Assembly: GCF_030317035.1 (NCBI RefSeq)
Contig: NZ_JASZYK010000001.1
Coordinates: 186,001-250,000, forward strand
Origin: Variovorax sp. J22G73
Lineage (GTDB): Bacteria; Pseudomonadota; Gammaproteobacteria; Burkholderiales; Burkholderiaceae_C
Reading direction: 5' to 3'
DNA: 64,000 nt
Position 1 is the first letter of the stretch. Every line of letters begins with the position of its first letter. The translations under genes and the position numbers were made by a program. Below are positions 34,671 to 49,567 of the stretch, in pieces. The notes beneath the pieces are model-generated. The model was not told the DNA's origin. It did not search any database and was given only the letters and a program-made list of their open reading frames with translations.

Positions 34671-35797
34671 GCCTCGCGGCCTATGCCTGCCAGCCCGCGC
34701 GCTCGCGCGGCCGTCGGCATGCCGAGCCGCCCGCGCCCACGCGCGATGTGTTCCAGCGCGACCGCGACCGCATCGTGCACTCCACCGCGTTCCGCCGGCT
34801 GGTCTACAAGACCCAGGTGTTCCTGAACCACGAGGGCGACCTGTTTCGCACGCGGCTCACGCATTCGCTCGAAGTGGCGCAACTGGGCCGCTCCATCGCC
34901 CGGGCCCTGCGCATCAACGAAGACCTGGTCGAGGCGATTGCCCTGGCGCACGACCTGGGCCACACGCCCTTCGGCCATGCCGGGCAGGACGCGCTGAACG
35001 CCTGCATGGCCGGCCACGGCGGCTTCGAGCACAACCTGCAGAGCCTGCGGGTGGTCGACGCGCTGGAGCACCGCTATCCGCAGTACGACGGCCTGAACCT
35101 CAGCTTCGAGACCCGCGAAGGCATCCTGAAGCACTGCTCGCGCGCGAACGCCGAGCGCATCGAGGCGGGCGAGCCCGGCGGCGTGGCGCGGCGCTTTCTG
35201 GACCGCACGCAGCCCGGCCTCGAGGCGCAGCTGTGCAACCTGGCCGACGCTATCGCCTACAACGCGCACGACATCGACGACGGCGTGCGTTCGGGCCTCA
35301 TCAGCGTCGAGCAGCTGGGTGACGTGGAGCTGTTCGAACGCTACCGCCGCGAAGCGCTCGCCGAATACCCGCAGCTGCACGGCCGTCGCGTGCTCTACGA
35401 GACCATCCGGCGCATGCTGAGCGCGCAGGTCTACGACGTGATCGACGCCACGCGTGCCGCCCTGGAAGCCCTGGCGCCCGCCGATGCCGACGCGGTGCGC
35501 CAGGCGCCGCCCGTCGTGGCCTTCAGCGAGGGCATGCAGGCGCAATCGGAAGACCTGAAGCGTTTTCTGTTCCGCAACCTCTACCGGCATCCGCAGGTCA
35601 CGCAGACCACCGACCAGGCGCAGCAGGTGGTGCGCGAGCTGTTCGACGCCTACCTCGCGCGCAGCGCGGAAATGCCCGATTCGTATGCCGAGCGCGACGA
35701 CAGGCACCGCGCGGTCGCCGACTACATCGCCGGCATGACCGACCGTTTCGCCATGCGCGAGCACGAGCGGCTCACCGGCCGCCGGGGCATCGCGTGA
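34667..35797 (+). CDS. dgt: dGTPase-like HD-domain deoxynucleotide triphosphohydrolase
   Basis: A 376-residue HD-superfamily protein of the type 2 dGTPase-like group, which splits dNTPs to deoxynucleosides and triphosphate. The ATG at 34667 overlaps the aroB stop. Motifs: [22 protein letters not shown], metal ligands His in [10 protein letters not shown] and the HD pair in [15 protein letters not shown], and a distal Asp in [10 protein letters not shown]. It lies in a chain of overlapping genes (aroB-dgt-MFS-DUF1415-methyltransferase). aroB-dgt adjacency is also seen in other betaproteobacteria. Substrate preference is unknown. Confidence 0.9.
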   Translation: MSLAAYACQPARSRGRRHAEPPAPTRDVFQRDRDRIVHSTAFRRLVYKTQVFLNHEGDLFRTRLTHSLEVAQLGRSIARALRINEDLVEAIALAHDLGHTPFGHAGQDALNACMAGHGGFEHNLQSLRVVDALEHRYPQYDGLNLSFETREGILKHCSRANAERIEAGEPGGVARRFLDRTQPGLEAQLCNLADAIAYNAHDIDDGVRSGLISVEQLGDVELFERYRREALAEYPQLHGRRVLYETIRRMLSAQVYDVIDATRAALEALAPADADAVRQAPPVVAFSEGMQAQSEDLKRFLFRNLYRHPQVTQTTDQAQQVVRELFDAYLARSAEMPDSYAERDDRHRAVADYIAGMTDRFAMREHERLTGRRGIA

Positions 35798-37065
35798 GCC
35801 AGGCCGACACTGCGCCACCGCGCGTGCCGGTCGCCGTCTTCGCCGTGCTGCTGGGCGGCGTCAGCGGCGCCTTGCACCTGGGCAAGCTGCCGCCCGCGGT
35901 GCCGGCGTTGCAGGCCTCGCTGGGCATCGGCCTGGTGGAAGCCGGCTTCCTGCTGTCGCTGGTGCAGGTCGCGAGCATGACGCTGGGCCTGGTCGCCGGC
36001 CTGGCCGCCGACACCATCGGCCTGCGCCGCAGCATGCTGACCGGGCTCGGTGTGTTGACGGTCGCCAGCCTGTTGGGCGGGCTGGTCGGCCAGGGTGCAG
36101 CGGGTGCGTTGGGCGGCGCGCACGCCGTCGAATGGCTGCTGGTGTTGCGCGCCATTGAAGGTATCGGTTTCCTGTTGGCCGTGATGCCTGGGCCGGGGCT
36201 GATCCGCGCCCTGACGCCGCCGGGCGCCGACAAGGCTGCCTTGGGGTTGTGGGGCGCCTACATGCCGCTGGGCGTGGCATTGGCGCTGCTACTGGGGCCG
36301 GCATTGATCGCCTGGGGTGGGTGGGCCGACTGGTGGTGGGCGTTGTCGCTCGTCTCGGCGCTCGCCGCGGTCTGGGTGTGGCTGGCGGTGCCGGCCGACC
36401 GGCTTCGCGCGGCGGCACCCGGAAGCGCGTCGACCGGCTGGACTTCGCGCCTGCGCGCCACCGTCGGCGCCCGCGCTCCCTGGCTGGTCGGCCTGACCTT
36501 CGCGGTGTACTCCTCGCAATGGATGGCGGTGATCGGCTTCCTGCCGGCCATCTACGCCGGCGCCGGCGTTCCTCCCGCCTGGAACGCGGTGCTGACCGCG
36601 CTGGCGGCGGCCATGAACATTGTCGGCAACATCGCGGGCGGGCGCTGGCTTCAGCGCGGCGTGGCGCCGCAGCGCCTGCTGCAGTTCGGTTTCCTGACCA
36701 TGGCGCTGGGCGGCGTGGCCGCCTTCGCGCAGCTGGGGCAGGGCGCGGACGCGCTGGGCCTGCCGCCCGCGCTGCGCTACATCGCGGTCTGCGCGTTCTC
36801 GCTGGGTGGCGGCATGGTGCCGGCCACGCTGTTCTTTCTCGGTGTGCGCCTGGCGCCCGGGCCGTCCACCGTGTCCACGACCATCGGCCTGATGCAGCAG
36901 GCGTCCTCGCTGGGCCAGTTCCTGGCGCCGCCCGCCGTGGCCTGGCTGGCCCACCGCGTCGGCGGCTGGCACTGGACGTGGGCGGCCACGCTGGCCTGCT
37001 CGCTGGTCGGCATGGCGGTCGCGCGGCGCCTGGGGCGGATTCGCCCTGCCGCGGAGATGGCATGA
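35794..37065 (+). CDS. MFS transporter (CynX/NimT-like)
   Basis: A 423-residue, 12-helix major facilitator protein. It starts at GTG 35794, overlapping the dgt stop (GTGA), and its stop overlaps the next ATG. Helix 2-3 loop has GLAADTIGLRRSM, the MFS motif-A equivalent, and the second half repeats as NIAGGRWLQRG. The family resembles CynX/NimT permeases that export or import small organic compounds; the substrate is unknown. Its position between a dNTPase and a DUF1415 gene is probably operon crowding rather than a shared pathway. Confidence 0.85.
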   Translation: MSQADTAPPRVPVAVFAVLLGGVSGALHLGKLPPAVPALQASLGIGLVEAGFLLSLVQVASMTLGLVAGLAADTIGLRRSMLTGLGVLTVASLLGGLVGQGAAGALGGAHAVEWLLVLRAIEGIGFLLAVMPGPGLIRALTPPGADKAALGLWGAYMPLGVALALLLGPALIAWGGWADWWWALSLVSALAAVWVWLAVPADRLRAAAPGSASTGWTSRLRATVGARAPWLVGLTFAVYSSQWMAVIGFLPAIYAGAGVPPAWNAVLTALAAAMNIVGNIAGGRWLQRGVAPQRLLQFGFLTMALGGVAAFAQLGQGADALGLPPALRYIAVCAFSLGGGMVPATLFFLGVRLAPGPSTVSTTIGLMQQASSLGQFLAPPAVAWLAHRVGGWHWTWAATLACSLVGMAVARRLGRIRPAAEMA

Positions 37066-37637
37066 ACGGCATGGCGACAATAGCCCCCCTCCAGGCCGAA
37101 GCCGACATGCGGCGCTGGCTGGAGCGCGCCGTGATCGGCCTCAACCTGTGCCCGTTCGCGAAGGCCGTGCACGTGAAAGGCCAGATCCACTACGCCGTGT
37201 ACGAGAGCGCCGACCCGGCCGACCTGATGGACGCGTTGCTGTCCCAGGCCGAAGCGCTCGCGGCGCTGGACGCCTCCGTGCGCGACACCACCCTCTTGAT
37301 TGCACCGAACACCTTGGCCGACTTCCTGGACTTCAACGACTTCACGGCGCGCGCCGAGCGCCGGCTCGCGCGCGCTGGCTACGAGGGCGTGTTCCAGCTG
37401 GCCAGCTTTCATCCGCGGTTCCAGTTCGCCGGCACCGAGGCCGACGACATCGGCAACGCCACCAACCGCGCGCCGTACCCCACGCTGCACCTGCTGCGCG
37501 AAGACAGCGTCGGCCGCGCGGTCGATGCCTTTCCAGACGCCGAAGCGATCTTCGAGCGCAACATAGACACCCTCGAGGCGCTGGGCCCCCAAGGCTGGGC
37601 GGCGCTGGACATCGGCCCCGGGAGTGCCAAGCCATGA
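37062..37637 (+). CDS. DUF1415 family protein
   Basis: A 191-residue soluble protein, start fixed by the ATGA overlap with the MFS gene. It shows the DUF1415 hallmarks: LERAVIGLNLCPFAKAV near the N-terminus (a lone Cys that looks catalytic or metal-binding), TLLIAPNTLADFLDFNDF, and FQLASFHPRFQFAGTEADDIGNATNRAPYPTLHLLRE, rich in conserved His, Asp and Asn. The function of the family is not known. Its conserved polar residues suggest an enzyme. The next gene (methyltransferase) overlaps its stop, so the two may be functionally linked. Confidence 0.88.
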   Translation: MNGMATIAPLQAEADMRRWLERAVIGLNLCPFAKAVHVKGQIHYAVYESADPADLMDALLSQAEALAALDASVRDTTLLIAPNTLADFLDFNDFTARAERRLARAGYEGVFQLASFHPRFQFAGTEADDIGNATNRAPYPTLHLLREDSVGRAVDAFPDAEAIFERNIDTLEALGPQGWAALDIGPGSAKP

Positions 37638-38521
37638 ACATGAAGACCGCCACCAAAGAAGCAAAGACGAACAAGGCCGCCAAGGCGGACGCCGAACTGG
37701 CCGAGGTGCTCAAGCCCGGCCAGTCGGTCGAGCTGCTGAAGGAGCTGCACATCCTCACCCGCGAGGGCCGGCTCAACCAGGACTCGCGCCGCAAGCTCAA
37801 GCAGGTCTACCACCTGTTCCAGTTCATCGAGCAATTGCTGCGCGAGCTGCCCGAAGAGGGCGCGGGCGCCACGCTGGCCGACCATGGGGCGGGCAAGTCG
37901 TACCTCGGCTTCATCATCTACGACCTGTTCTTCCGCGCGCGGCAGGGCGGCGGCCACGTCTACGGCATCGAGACGCGCGGCGAGCTGGTCGAGCGCTCGC
38001 GCGCGCTGGCGCAGCGCCTGGGCTTCGAGCGCATGTCGTTCCTGAACCTCACGGTGGCCGAGTCGGCGCAGGCGAGCGAGTTGCCCGCGCAGATCGACGT
38101 GGTCACCGCGCTGCACGCCTGCGACACCGCCACCGACGACGCCATCGCCTTCGGCCTGGCCAAGAAGGCGCGCTGCATGGTGCTGGTGCCGTGCTGCCAG
38201 GCCGAGGTGGCCGCCTGCCTGCGCGAGACCAAGGCGCTGGCGCTGTCGCGCACGCCGCTGGCCGAGCTGTGGCGCCATCCGCTGCACACCCGCGAGATCG
38301 GCAGCCAGCTGACCAACGTGCTGCGCTGCCTGTACCTGGAGGCCAACGGCTACAGCGTTACCGTCACCGAGCTGGTGGGCTGGGAGCACAGCATGAAGAA
38401 CGAGCTGATCCTGGCGCGCTACACCGGCCAGCGAAAGGCCAGCGCGGCGACCCGGCTGCGCGAGCTGCTGGCGCAGTTCGGGCTCGACGCGCTGGGCGAC
38501 ACGCGCTTTCGCCTGGCCTGA
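37634..38521 (+). CDS. SAM-dependent methyltransferase (Methyltransf_32-like)
   Basis: A 295-residue protein whose ATG overlaps the DUF1415 stop. A Lys/Ala-rich start (to about residue 25) and a helical stretch (RRKLKQVYHLFQFIEQLL) precede the Rossmann methyltransferase core: motif I DHGAGKSYLGFIIYDLFF, acidic motif II GIETRGEL, and IDVVTALHACDTATDDAI, then MVLVPCCQAEVA. This pattern fits the Methyltransf_32 family (PF13679), which includes RRNAD1/METTL25-type proteins, so RNA is a possible target. The substrate is not known. Last gene of the overlapping run. Confidence 0.82.
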   Translation: MNMKTATKEAKTNKAAKADAELAEVLKPGQSVELLKELHILTREGRLNQDSRRKLKQVYHLFQFIEQLLRELPEEGAGATLADHGAGKSYLGFIIYDLFFRARQGGGHVYGIETRGELVERSRALAQRLGFERMSFLNLTVAESAQASELPAQIDVVTALHACDTATDDAIAFGLAKKARCMVLVPCCQAEVAACLRETKALALSRTPLAELWRHPLHTREIGSQLTNVLRCLYLEANGYSVTVTELVGWEHSMKNELILARYTGQRKASAATRLRELLAQFGLDALGDTRFRLA

Positions 38522-38530
38522 GCGGCGGCG

Positions 38531-38565
38531 CAGCCCGCACACACAGCGCTCACACACAGCCCGCA
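38531..38565 (+). repeat. Short direct repeats upstream of the RAYT gene
   Basis: CACACACAGC occurs at 38538-38547 and 38551-38560 (13-base period), flanked by CAGCCCGCA at 38531-38539 and 38557-38565 (26-base period). It lies between the methyltransferase stop and the RAYT gene. It may be slippage-derived or part of the element's left boundary. Confidence 0.45.
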
Positions 38566-38588
38566 GGTCGGTTCGCAGACACACGCCC

Positions 38589-39284
38589 ATGGCCCGTCTT
38601 CCCCGTCTCACCCTGGCCGGCATGCCGCACCACGTGATCCAGCGCGGCAACAACCGCCAGCCGATCTTCGTGGACCGCGCCGACCACGAGAAGCTGCTTT
38701 CGCTGCTGGCCGAAAACGCCGTGCGCTTTCGCGTCGCGCTGCACGCCTACGTGCTGATGGACAACCACTTCCACCTGCTGGCCACGCCCGACAGCACCAC
38801 CGGCCTGCCGCAGCTCATGCAGTCGGTGGGGCGCAGCTACGTGCGCTATTTCAACGACCGGCACGGCCGCAGCGGCACGCTGTGGGAAGGGCGCTACCGC
38901 TCGACGCTGATCCAGACCGACCGCTACCTGCTGACCTGCATGGCCTACATCGACCTGAACCCGGTGCGCGCGGGCATGGTGGCCGATGCGCGCGACTTTC
39001 CGTGGTCCAGCCACGGCCACTACGCCGGGCTGCGGCACGACCGGCTGCTGACGCCGCACCCGCTGTACTGGGAGCTCGGCAACACGCCGTTCGCGCGTGA
39101 GGCCGCCTATGTCGAGTTGGTGCGCGGCGGCGTGCGCGGCGCCGACCAGACGGCGCTGACCGAGGCCACCTTGCGCGGCTGGGCGGCGGGCGACGAGGAT
39201 TTTCTGGACTCGCTGCAGAAGTCCACCGAGCGCCGGGTGGTGAAGGCCAAGGCGGGTCGGCCGCCTTCCAACCCCCAATCCTGA
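38589..39284 (+). CDS. REP-associated tyrosine transposase (RAYT, TnpA_REP)
   Basis: A 231-residue Y1-type HUH nuclease of the kind that processes REP/REPIN hairpins. The HUH motif is His60-Phe-His62 (MDNHFHLL); the catalytic Tyr is Tyr84 or Tyr87 in SVGRSYVRYFN, followed by the family block GTLWEGRYRSTLI and MAYIDLNPVRAGMV. RAYTs are usually single-copy domesticated genes that do not mobilise themselves but cut palindromic ssDNA ending in a GTAG-like tetranucleotide. An AT-rich palindrome with the recurring CTGACCCC sequence lies within 120 bases downstream (39350-39404). Confidence 0.92.
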   Translation: MARLPRLTLAGMPHHVIQRGNNRQPIFVDRADHEKLLSLLAENAVRFRVALHAYVLMDNHFHLLATPDSTTGLPQLMQSVGRSYVRYFNDRHGRSGTLWEGRYRSTLIQTDRYLLTCMAYIDLNPVRAGMVADARDFPWSSHGHYAGLRHDRLLTPHPLYWELGNTPFAREAAYVELVRGGVRGADQTALTEATLRGWAAGDEDFLDSLQKSTERRVVKAKAGRPPSNPQS

Positions 39285-39349
39285 GCGCCTGAACCGCCGC
39301 TGCGCCTCGGCAGCAATAGGTCATTCGCTCCTGTTTTTGATGTGTCCCC

Positions 39350-39404
39350 GATTTAATTCCGATCAGAAAACTCAAGATTTAATAGGAATCTGACCCCTAT
39401 TAAA
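39350..39404 (+). repeat. REP-like palindrome next to the RAYT gene
   Basis: GATTTAAT occurs twice (39350-39357 and 39376-39383). The second copy overlaps a perfect 9-bp inverted repeat TTTAATAGG (39378-39386)/CCTATTAAA (39396-39404) with loop AATCTGACC. The surrounding ~110 bases are strikingly AT-rich against the chromosome. The position suggests a RAYT substrate, a decayed REP/REPIN copy, or a hairpin just upstream of the gltB promoter. Confidence 0.55.
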
Positions 39405-39408
39405 GTGT

Positions 39409-39437
39409 TTGGCATTCTTTGTGCATCGCAATATGCT
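39409..39437 (+). promoter_or_regulatory. Sigma-70-type promoter of gltB
   Basis: TTGGCA (39409-39414), a 17-base spacer and TATGCT (39432-39437) put the start near 39444, about 27 bases before the ATG, with AAGGAG at good spacing to the gltB start. The -35 begins 4 bases after the RAYT-linked palindrome, so element-borne sequence may influence gltBD expression. Confidence 0.55.
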
Positions 39438-39470
39438 CCCTTTCCCTGCGAAAACTGAAGGAGCGCGCCC

Positions 39471-44219
<4,749 letters not shown>

Positions 44220-44253
44220 GCGGCACCGAACACGAAGAACAGAGGAAAGCACG

Positions 44254-45732
<1,479 letters not shown>

Positions 45733-45770
45733 ATTTTGTTTCAATTTCGCGGGTCCGGTCACGGCCCCGT

Positions 45771-45776
45771 TATCAT
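45771..45776 (+). promoter_or_regulatory. Possible -10 element for the mla operon
   Basis: TATCAT (5 of 6 to consensus) at 45771-45776 lies between gltD and the terminator hairpin. No convincing -35 is present. If it is used, the mlaF leader would consist almost entirely of the hairpin at 45793-45826. Confidence 0.3.
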
Positions 45777-45792
45777 CCGCGTGAAACCGCAT

Positions 45793-45826
45793 GCCGGGAT
45801 GCTTGTGAAAGCGCCCCGGCTTTTTT
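45793..45826 (+). terminator. Rho-independent terminator between gltD and mlaF
   Basis: GCCGGG (45793-45798) pairs with CCCGGC (45815-45820), with an inner GCTT/AAGC stem (45801-45804/45809-45812), loop GTGA, followed by TTTTTT (45821-45826). The mlaF ATG is only 6 bases beyond the U tract, so the structure must either end gltBD transcripts with mla starting from inside it, or act as an attenuator in the mla leader. Confidence 0.85.
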
Positions 45827-45832
45827 ATTGAG

Positions 45833-46663
45833 ATGGACCCAGCCGCACCCCTGCCACATCCCTTCGTAGAGTTCCGCGACGTCACGTTCGGCTACGGCGC
45901 GCGCGCCATTCTCGACGGCGTTTCCTTCACCGTGCCGCGTGGCAAGGTGACGGCCCTGATGGGTGCATCCGGCGGTGGCAAGACCACCGTGCTGCGCCTC
46001 ATCGGCGGACAGCAGAAGGCCCAGCGCGGCGAGGTTCTTTTCGATGGTCAGGACGTCGTCAGGTTCGACGCCAAGGCGCTCTACGCGGCACGTCGCCGCA
46101 TGGGCATGCTCTTTCAGTTCGGCGCCTTGTTCACCGACATGAGCGTGTTCGACAACGTGGCGTTTCCGCTGCGCGAGCACACGCAACTCTCCGAAGCGCT
46201 GGTGCGCGACGTGGTGCTCATGAAGCTCGATGCCGTGGGCCTGCGCGGTGCGCGCGACCTGATGCCCAGCGAGGTGTCGGGCGGCATGGCGCGGCGCGTG
46301 GCGCTGGCGCGTGCCATCGCGCTCGACCCCGACCTCGTGATGTACGACGAGCCTTTCGCCGGCCTCGACCCCATATCGCTGGGCACGGCGGCGCGGCTCA
46401 TTCGCCAGCTCAACGACACGCTCGGGCTCACCAGCATCATCGTGTCGCACGACCTGGAAGAAACCTTCCGCATCGCCGACCACGTGATCATCCTGGCCAA
46501 CGGCGGCATCGCCGCGCAGGGCGCGCCCGACGATGTGCGCAACAGCGCCGACCCGCTGGTCCACCAGTTCGTGAACGCGCTGCCCGACGGGCCGGTGCGT
46601 TTCCACTACCCGGGCGTCAGCATCGAAGACGACTTCGGCAATGGCGAAGGAGGCCGCTCATGA
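45833..46663 (+). CDS. mlaF: Phospholipid transport ATP-binding protein MlaF
   Basis: A 276-residue cytoplasmic ATPase that powers the Mla system, which keeps outer-membrane lipid asymmetry. Walker [11 protein letters not shown]-loop [12 protein letters not shown], signature VSGGMARR, Walker [13 protein letters not shown], switch VSHDLEE. The C-terminal extension ([20 protein letters not shown]) is the MlaF-specific arm that contacts MlaB. Its start overlaps no other gene; mlaE starts 4 bases before its stop. The ATG follows a terminator-like hairpin almost directly. Confidence 0.95.
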   Translation: MDPAAPLPHPFVEFRDVTFGYGARAILDGVSFTVPRGKVTALMGASGGGKTTVLRLIGGQQKAQRGEVLFDGQDVVRFDAKALYAARRRMGMLFQFGALFTDMSVFDNVAFPLREHTQLSEALVRDVVLMKLDAVGLRGARDLMPSEVSGGMARRVALARAIALDPDLVMYDEPFAGLDPISLGTAARLIRQLNDTLGLTSIIVSHDLEETFRIADHVIILANGGIAAQGAPDDVRNSADPLVHQFVNALPDGPVRFHYPGVSIEDDFGNGEGGRS

Positions 46664-47442
46664 GCTGGTGGAAGCCTGCCGACATCGGCTACGGCGTACG
46701 CAGCCACCTGGCCAACCTGGGCTACGGCGCGAAGCTCTTCCTGCGCCTGCTGGGGCCGGGCGCGCAGATCATGCGGCGCTTCAGCCTGGTGCGCGACCAG
46801 ATCCATTTCCTGGGCAACTACTCGCTGGCCATCATCGGCGTGTCGGGCCTGTTCGTGGGTTTCGTGCTGGGGCTGCAGATGTACTACGCGCTGCAGCGCT
46901 ACGGTTCTTCCGAAGCGCTGGGCCTGCTGGTCACGCTGAGCCTGGTGCGCGAGCTCGGGCCGGTGGTGGCCGCGTTGCTCTTCACCGGCCGCGCCGGCAC
47001 GTCGCTGACGGCCGAGATCGGCCTCATGAAGGCCGACGAGCAGCTGAGCGCCATGGAAATGATGGCGGTCGACCCGGTGCAGCGCATCCTGGCGCCGCGC
47101 TTCTGGGCCGGCGTGATCACCATGCCGCTGCTGGCGGCCGTGTTCAGCGCGGTCGGCATCATGGGCGGCTACGTGGTGGGCGTGCTGATGCTGGGCGTGG
47201 ACCCGGGCGCTTTCTGGGGCCAGATGCAGGGCGGCGTCGATGTGTGGCGCGACGTGGGCAACGGCGTCATCAAGAGCATCGTGTTCGGCTTCACCGTGAC
47301 CTTCATCGCGCTGCTGCAGGGCTACGAGGCCCAGCCCACGCCCGAAGGCGTGTCGCGCGCGACCACGCGCACGGTGGTGACGGCGTCGCTGGCGGTGCTG
47401 GGGCTGGACTTTCTGCTCACCGCCATGATGTTCAGTATCTAA
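46660..47442 (+). CDS. mlaE: Phospholipid transport permease MlaE
   Basis: A 260-residue inner-membrane permease, with five to six helices, overlapping mlaF by 4 bases. Family blocks: [44 protein letters not shown], and the coupling helix around [16 protein letters not shown]. It holds the lipid-passing cavity under the MlaD ring. Confidence 0.95.
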   Translation: MSWWKPADIGYGVRSHLANLGYGAKLFLRLLGPGAQIMRRFSLVRDQIHFLGNYSLAIIGVSGLFVGFVLGLQMYYALQRYGSSEALGLLVTLSLVRELGPVVAALLFTGRAGTSLTAEIGLMKADEQLSAMEMMAVDPVQRILAPRFWAGVITMPLLAAVFSAVGIMGGYVVGVLMLGVDPGAFWGQMQGGVDVWRDVGNGVIKSIVFGFTVTFIALLQGYEAQPTPEGVSRATTRTVVTASLAVLGLDFLLTAMMFSI

Positions 47443-47480
47443 AGGGGCCCGCCCCCAATCGTTTCTAGAGAGTGCAAACC

Positions 47481-47981
47481 ATGCAACGTTCCAACAATGA
47501 CATCTGGGTCGGCCTGTTCGTGCTGATCGGCGCGGCCGCATTGCTGTTCCTGGCGCTGCAGTCGGCCAACCTGCTGAGCCTGAACTTCCAGAAGACCTAT
47601 TCAGTCACCGCGCGCTTCGACAACATCGGCGGGCTCAAGCCGCAAACCGCGATCAAGAGCGCGGGCGTGGTGGTCGGCCGGGTGGAGTCCATCTCCTTCA
47701 ACGACAAGACCTTTCAGGCCGACGTCACACTGGCTTTGCAAAACCGCTACAGTTTTCCCAAGGACAGCTCGCTCAAGATCCTGACCAGTGGCCTGCTCGG
47801 CGAGCAGTACATCGGGATCGAGGCGGGCGCCGAGGAGAAGAACCTGCAGGCCGGCGACACCATCACTGCCACGCAATCCGCGGTGGTGCTGGAAAACCTG
47901 ATCAGCCAGTTCCTCTACAGCAAGGCCGCCGACGGGAGCTCGAACTCCGGTTCGGCGCAGGGAACCCCCAATAAAAAATGA
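47481..47981 (+). CDS. mlaD: MCE-domain lipid-binding protein MlaD
   Basis: A 166-residue bitopic protein whose hexameric MCE ring sits above MlaE in the periplasm. The ATG at 47481 is preferred to a GTG at 47472 because AGAGAG lies about 9 bases before it. One N-terminal helix (about 8-28), an MCE domain (about 40-120, with GGLKPQTAIKSAGVVVGRV and TSGLLGEQYIGIEAG), and a Ser/Gly-rich end. The stop overlaps the mlaA ATG at 47978. Confidence 0.95.
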   Translation: MQRSNNDIWVGLFVLIGAAALLFLALQSANLLSLNFQKTYSVTARFDNIGGLKPQTAIKSAGVVVGRVESISFNDKTFQADVTLALQNRYSFPKDSSLKILTSGLLGEQYIGIEAGAEEKNLQAGDTITATQSAVVLENLISQFLYSKAADGSSNSGSAQGTPNKK

Positions 47982-48733
47982 AAACACGATCCTTTTTGCA
48001 AGTCGCCCCGACTGCCATGAAAAAACTCGCCAAATACGCGCGCTGGACCAGTGCCGCCGCCGTATTTGCCCTTGTCGCCGGTTGTGCCACCGGCCCCAAC
48101 GCGAACCCGGCCGACCCGTTCGAGCCCTTCAATCGCGGGGTGTTCACCTTCAACGACAAGCTCGACGAAGCCGTGCTGGTGCCTGTGTCCACGGCGTACG
48201 TCAACGTGCTGCCCTCGATGGTGCGCACCGGCGTGAACAACTTCTTCGGCAACCTGGGCGACGTCTGGAGCTTTGCCAACAGCGTGGCCCAGCTGAAGCT
48301 GCAGAACAGCGCCGAGACCTTCATGCGGGTCAACGTCAACACCTTCTTCGGCCTGGGCGGCCTGCTCGACGTGGCCACCGAGGCGGGCATCGACCGCCAT
48401 GACGAAGACTTCGGTCAGACGCTCGGCCGCTGGGGCGTGGCTGCCGGCCCGTACATCGTGCTGCCGGTGCTGGGCCCGTCCACGCTGCGCGACACGATCG
48501 CCAAGCCGGTCGATTTCTACGGCGACGGCCTCAACGCGCTGAACGACGTGGCATGGCGCAATTCGCTGACCGTGCTGCGCGTGGTCGACAAGCGCTCGCA
48601 GTATCTGCGCGCCGGCCGGTTGATCGACGACGCCGCGCTCGACAAGTATTCGTTCACGCGCGATGCCTTCCTGCAGCGCCGCCGCAGCCTGATCCAGGAC
48701 GGCAAGTCGCCGGACGAGGACGCCGGCAAGTAA
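47978..48733 (+). CDS. mlaA: Outer-membrane lipoprotein MlaA (VacJ)
   Basis: A 251-residue lipoprotein that removes misplaced phospholipids from the outer leaflet and passes them to MlaC. From the ATG at 47978 (overlapping mlaD) the lipobox LVAGC has Cys36; the ATG at 48017 would give a tidier 22-residue signal (MKKLAKYARWTSAAAVFALVAGC minus its first segment), so the start may be there. The MlaA body is clear: DPFEPFNRGVFTFND, NFFGNLGDVW, GLGGLLDVATEAG and DFGQTLGRWGV...PYIVLPVLGPSTLRD. In this lineage mlaA lies inside the mla operon. Confidence 0.94.
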   Translation: MKTRSFLQVAPTAMKKLAKYARWTSAAAVFALVAGCATGPNANPADPFEPFNRGVFTFNDKLDEAVLVPVSTAYVNVLPSMVRTGVNNFFGNLGDVWSFANSVAQLKLQNSAETFMRVNVNTFFGLGGLLDVATEAGIDRHDEDFGQTLGRWGVAAGPYIVLPVLGPSTLRDTIAKPVDFYGDGLNALNDVAWRNSLTVLRVVDKRSQYLRAGRLIDDAALDKYSFTRDAFLQRRRSLIQDGKSPDEDAGK

Positions 48734-48760
48734 GACCGAGTCGACGGGCCGCGACAGCGC

Positions 48761-48801
48761 ACAGGCCGCCTGCTTGCATTCCGTTGCAAGGCTTCACCTG
48801 T
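48761..48801 (+). other. Intercistronic hairpin between mlaA and mlaC
   Basis: CTTGCA (48773-48778) pairs with TGCAAG (48785-48790), inside an outer ACAGG (48761-48765)/CCTGT (48797-48801) stem. It lies in the 171-base gap that breaks the otherwise tight mla operon. No U tract follows. It may stabilise or partly block the transcript. The rest of the gap holds an AGAGGGA ribosome binding site for mlaC and nothing else that I can name. Confidence 0.35.
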
Positions 48802-48904
48802 GCTTCAGGAACCCGGTAGGCCGGGGCCTTGTCGAACCCGTTCTATGCGTGGCACGCCATTCCTGTGCGTGCTGCGTGAAACCAGAAACCAGAGGGACCT
48901 GTCA

Positions 48905-49564
48905 ATGAACAACAAGATGATCCTGCAACGACGCGGCTTCGGCCACCTGGTGCTCGCCGGCGCGATGCTGTTCAGCGCCGCCGCCACCTTCGTGAGCCCC
49001 GCGCGCGCCGCCGACGAAACCCCCGATGCGCTGGTCAAGCGCATCTCGACCGATGTGCTCGAGACCATCAAGTCGGACAAGTCCATCAAGTCGGGCGACG
49101 TCAACAAGATCATGGTGCTGGTCGACAGCAAGATCATGCCCAACGTCAACTTCCAGCGCATGACGGCCTCCGCCGTCGGCCCGGCCTGGCGCACCGCCAC
49201 GCCCGAGCAGCAGAAGCGGCTGCAGGAAGAGTTCAAGACGCTGCTGGTGCGCACCTACGCGGGCGCCCTCGACCAGGTGAGCGACCAGACCGTCAGCGTG
49301 CGTCCGTTCCGCGGCTCGGCCGACGACACCGACGTGCTGGTGCGCACCGAGGTCAAGGGCCGCGGCGACCCGGTGCAGCTCGACTACCGCCTCGAGAAGA
49401 CCCCCGGCCAGGGCGCCGGCTGGAAGGTCTACAACCTGAATGTGCTGGGCGTGTGGCTGGTCGACACCTACCGCACCCAGTTCTCGCAGGAAATCAACAA
49501 GAGCGGCGTCGACGGCCTCATTTCCGCCCTGGCCGCGCGCAACAAGGGCAACAGCAAGGGCTGA
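48905..49564 (+). CDS. mlaC: Periplasmic phospholipid-binding protein MlaC
   Basis: A 219-residue soluble shuttle carrying phospholipid between MlaA and MlaD. The ATG at 48905 is fixed by AGAGGGA about 7 bases upstream and by the signal peptide that ends near ARA-AD (residue 36). The MlaC/Tgt2 fold is recognisable (NKIMVLVDSKIMPNVNFQRMTASAVG; EFKTLLVRTYAGAL; GWKVYNLNVLGVWLVDTYRTQFSQEI). Confidence 0.95.
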   Translation: MNNKMILQRRGFGHLVLAGAMLFSAAATFVSPARAADETPDALVKRISTDVLETIKSDKSIKSGDVNKIMVLVDSKIMPNVNFQRMTASAVGPAWRTATPEQQKRLQEEFKTLLVRTYAGALDQVSDQTVSVRPFRGSADDTDVLVRTEVKGRGDPVQLDYRLEKTPGQGAGWKVYNLNVLGVWLVDTYRTQFSQEINKSGVDGLISALAARNKGNSKG

Positions 49565-49567
49565 CCG

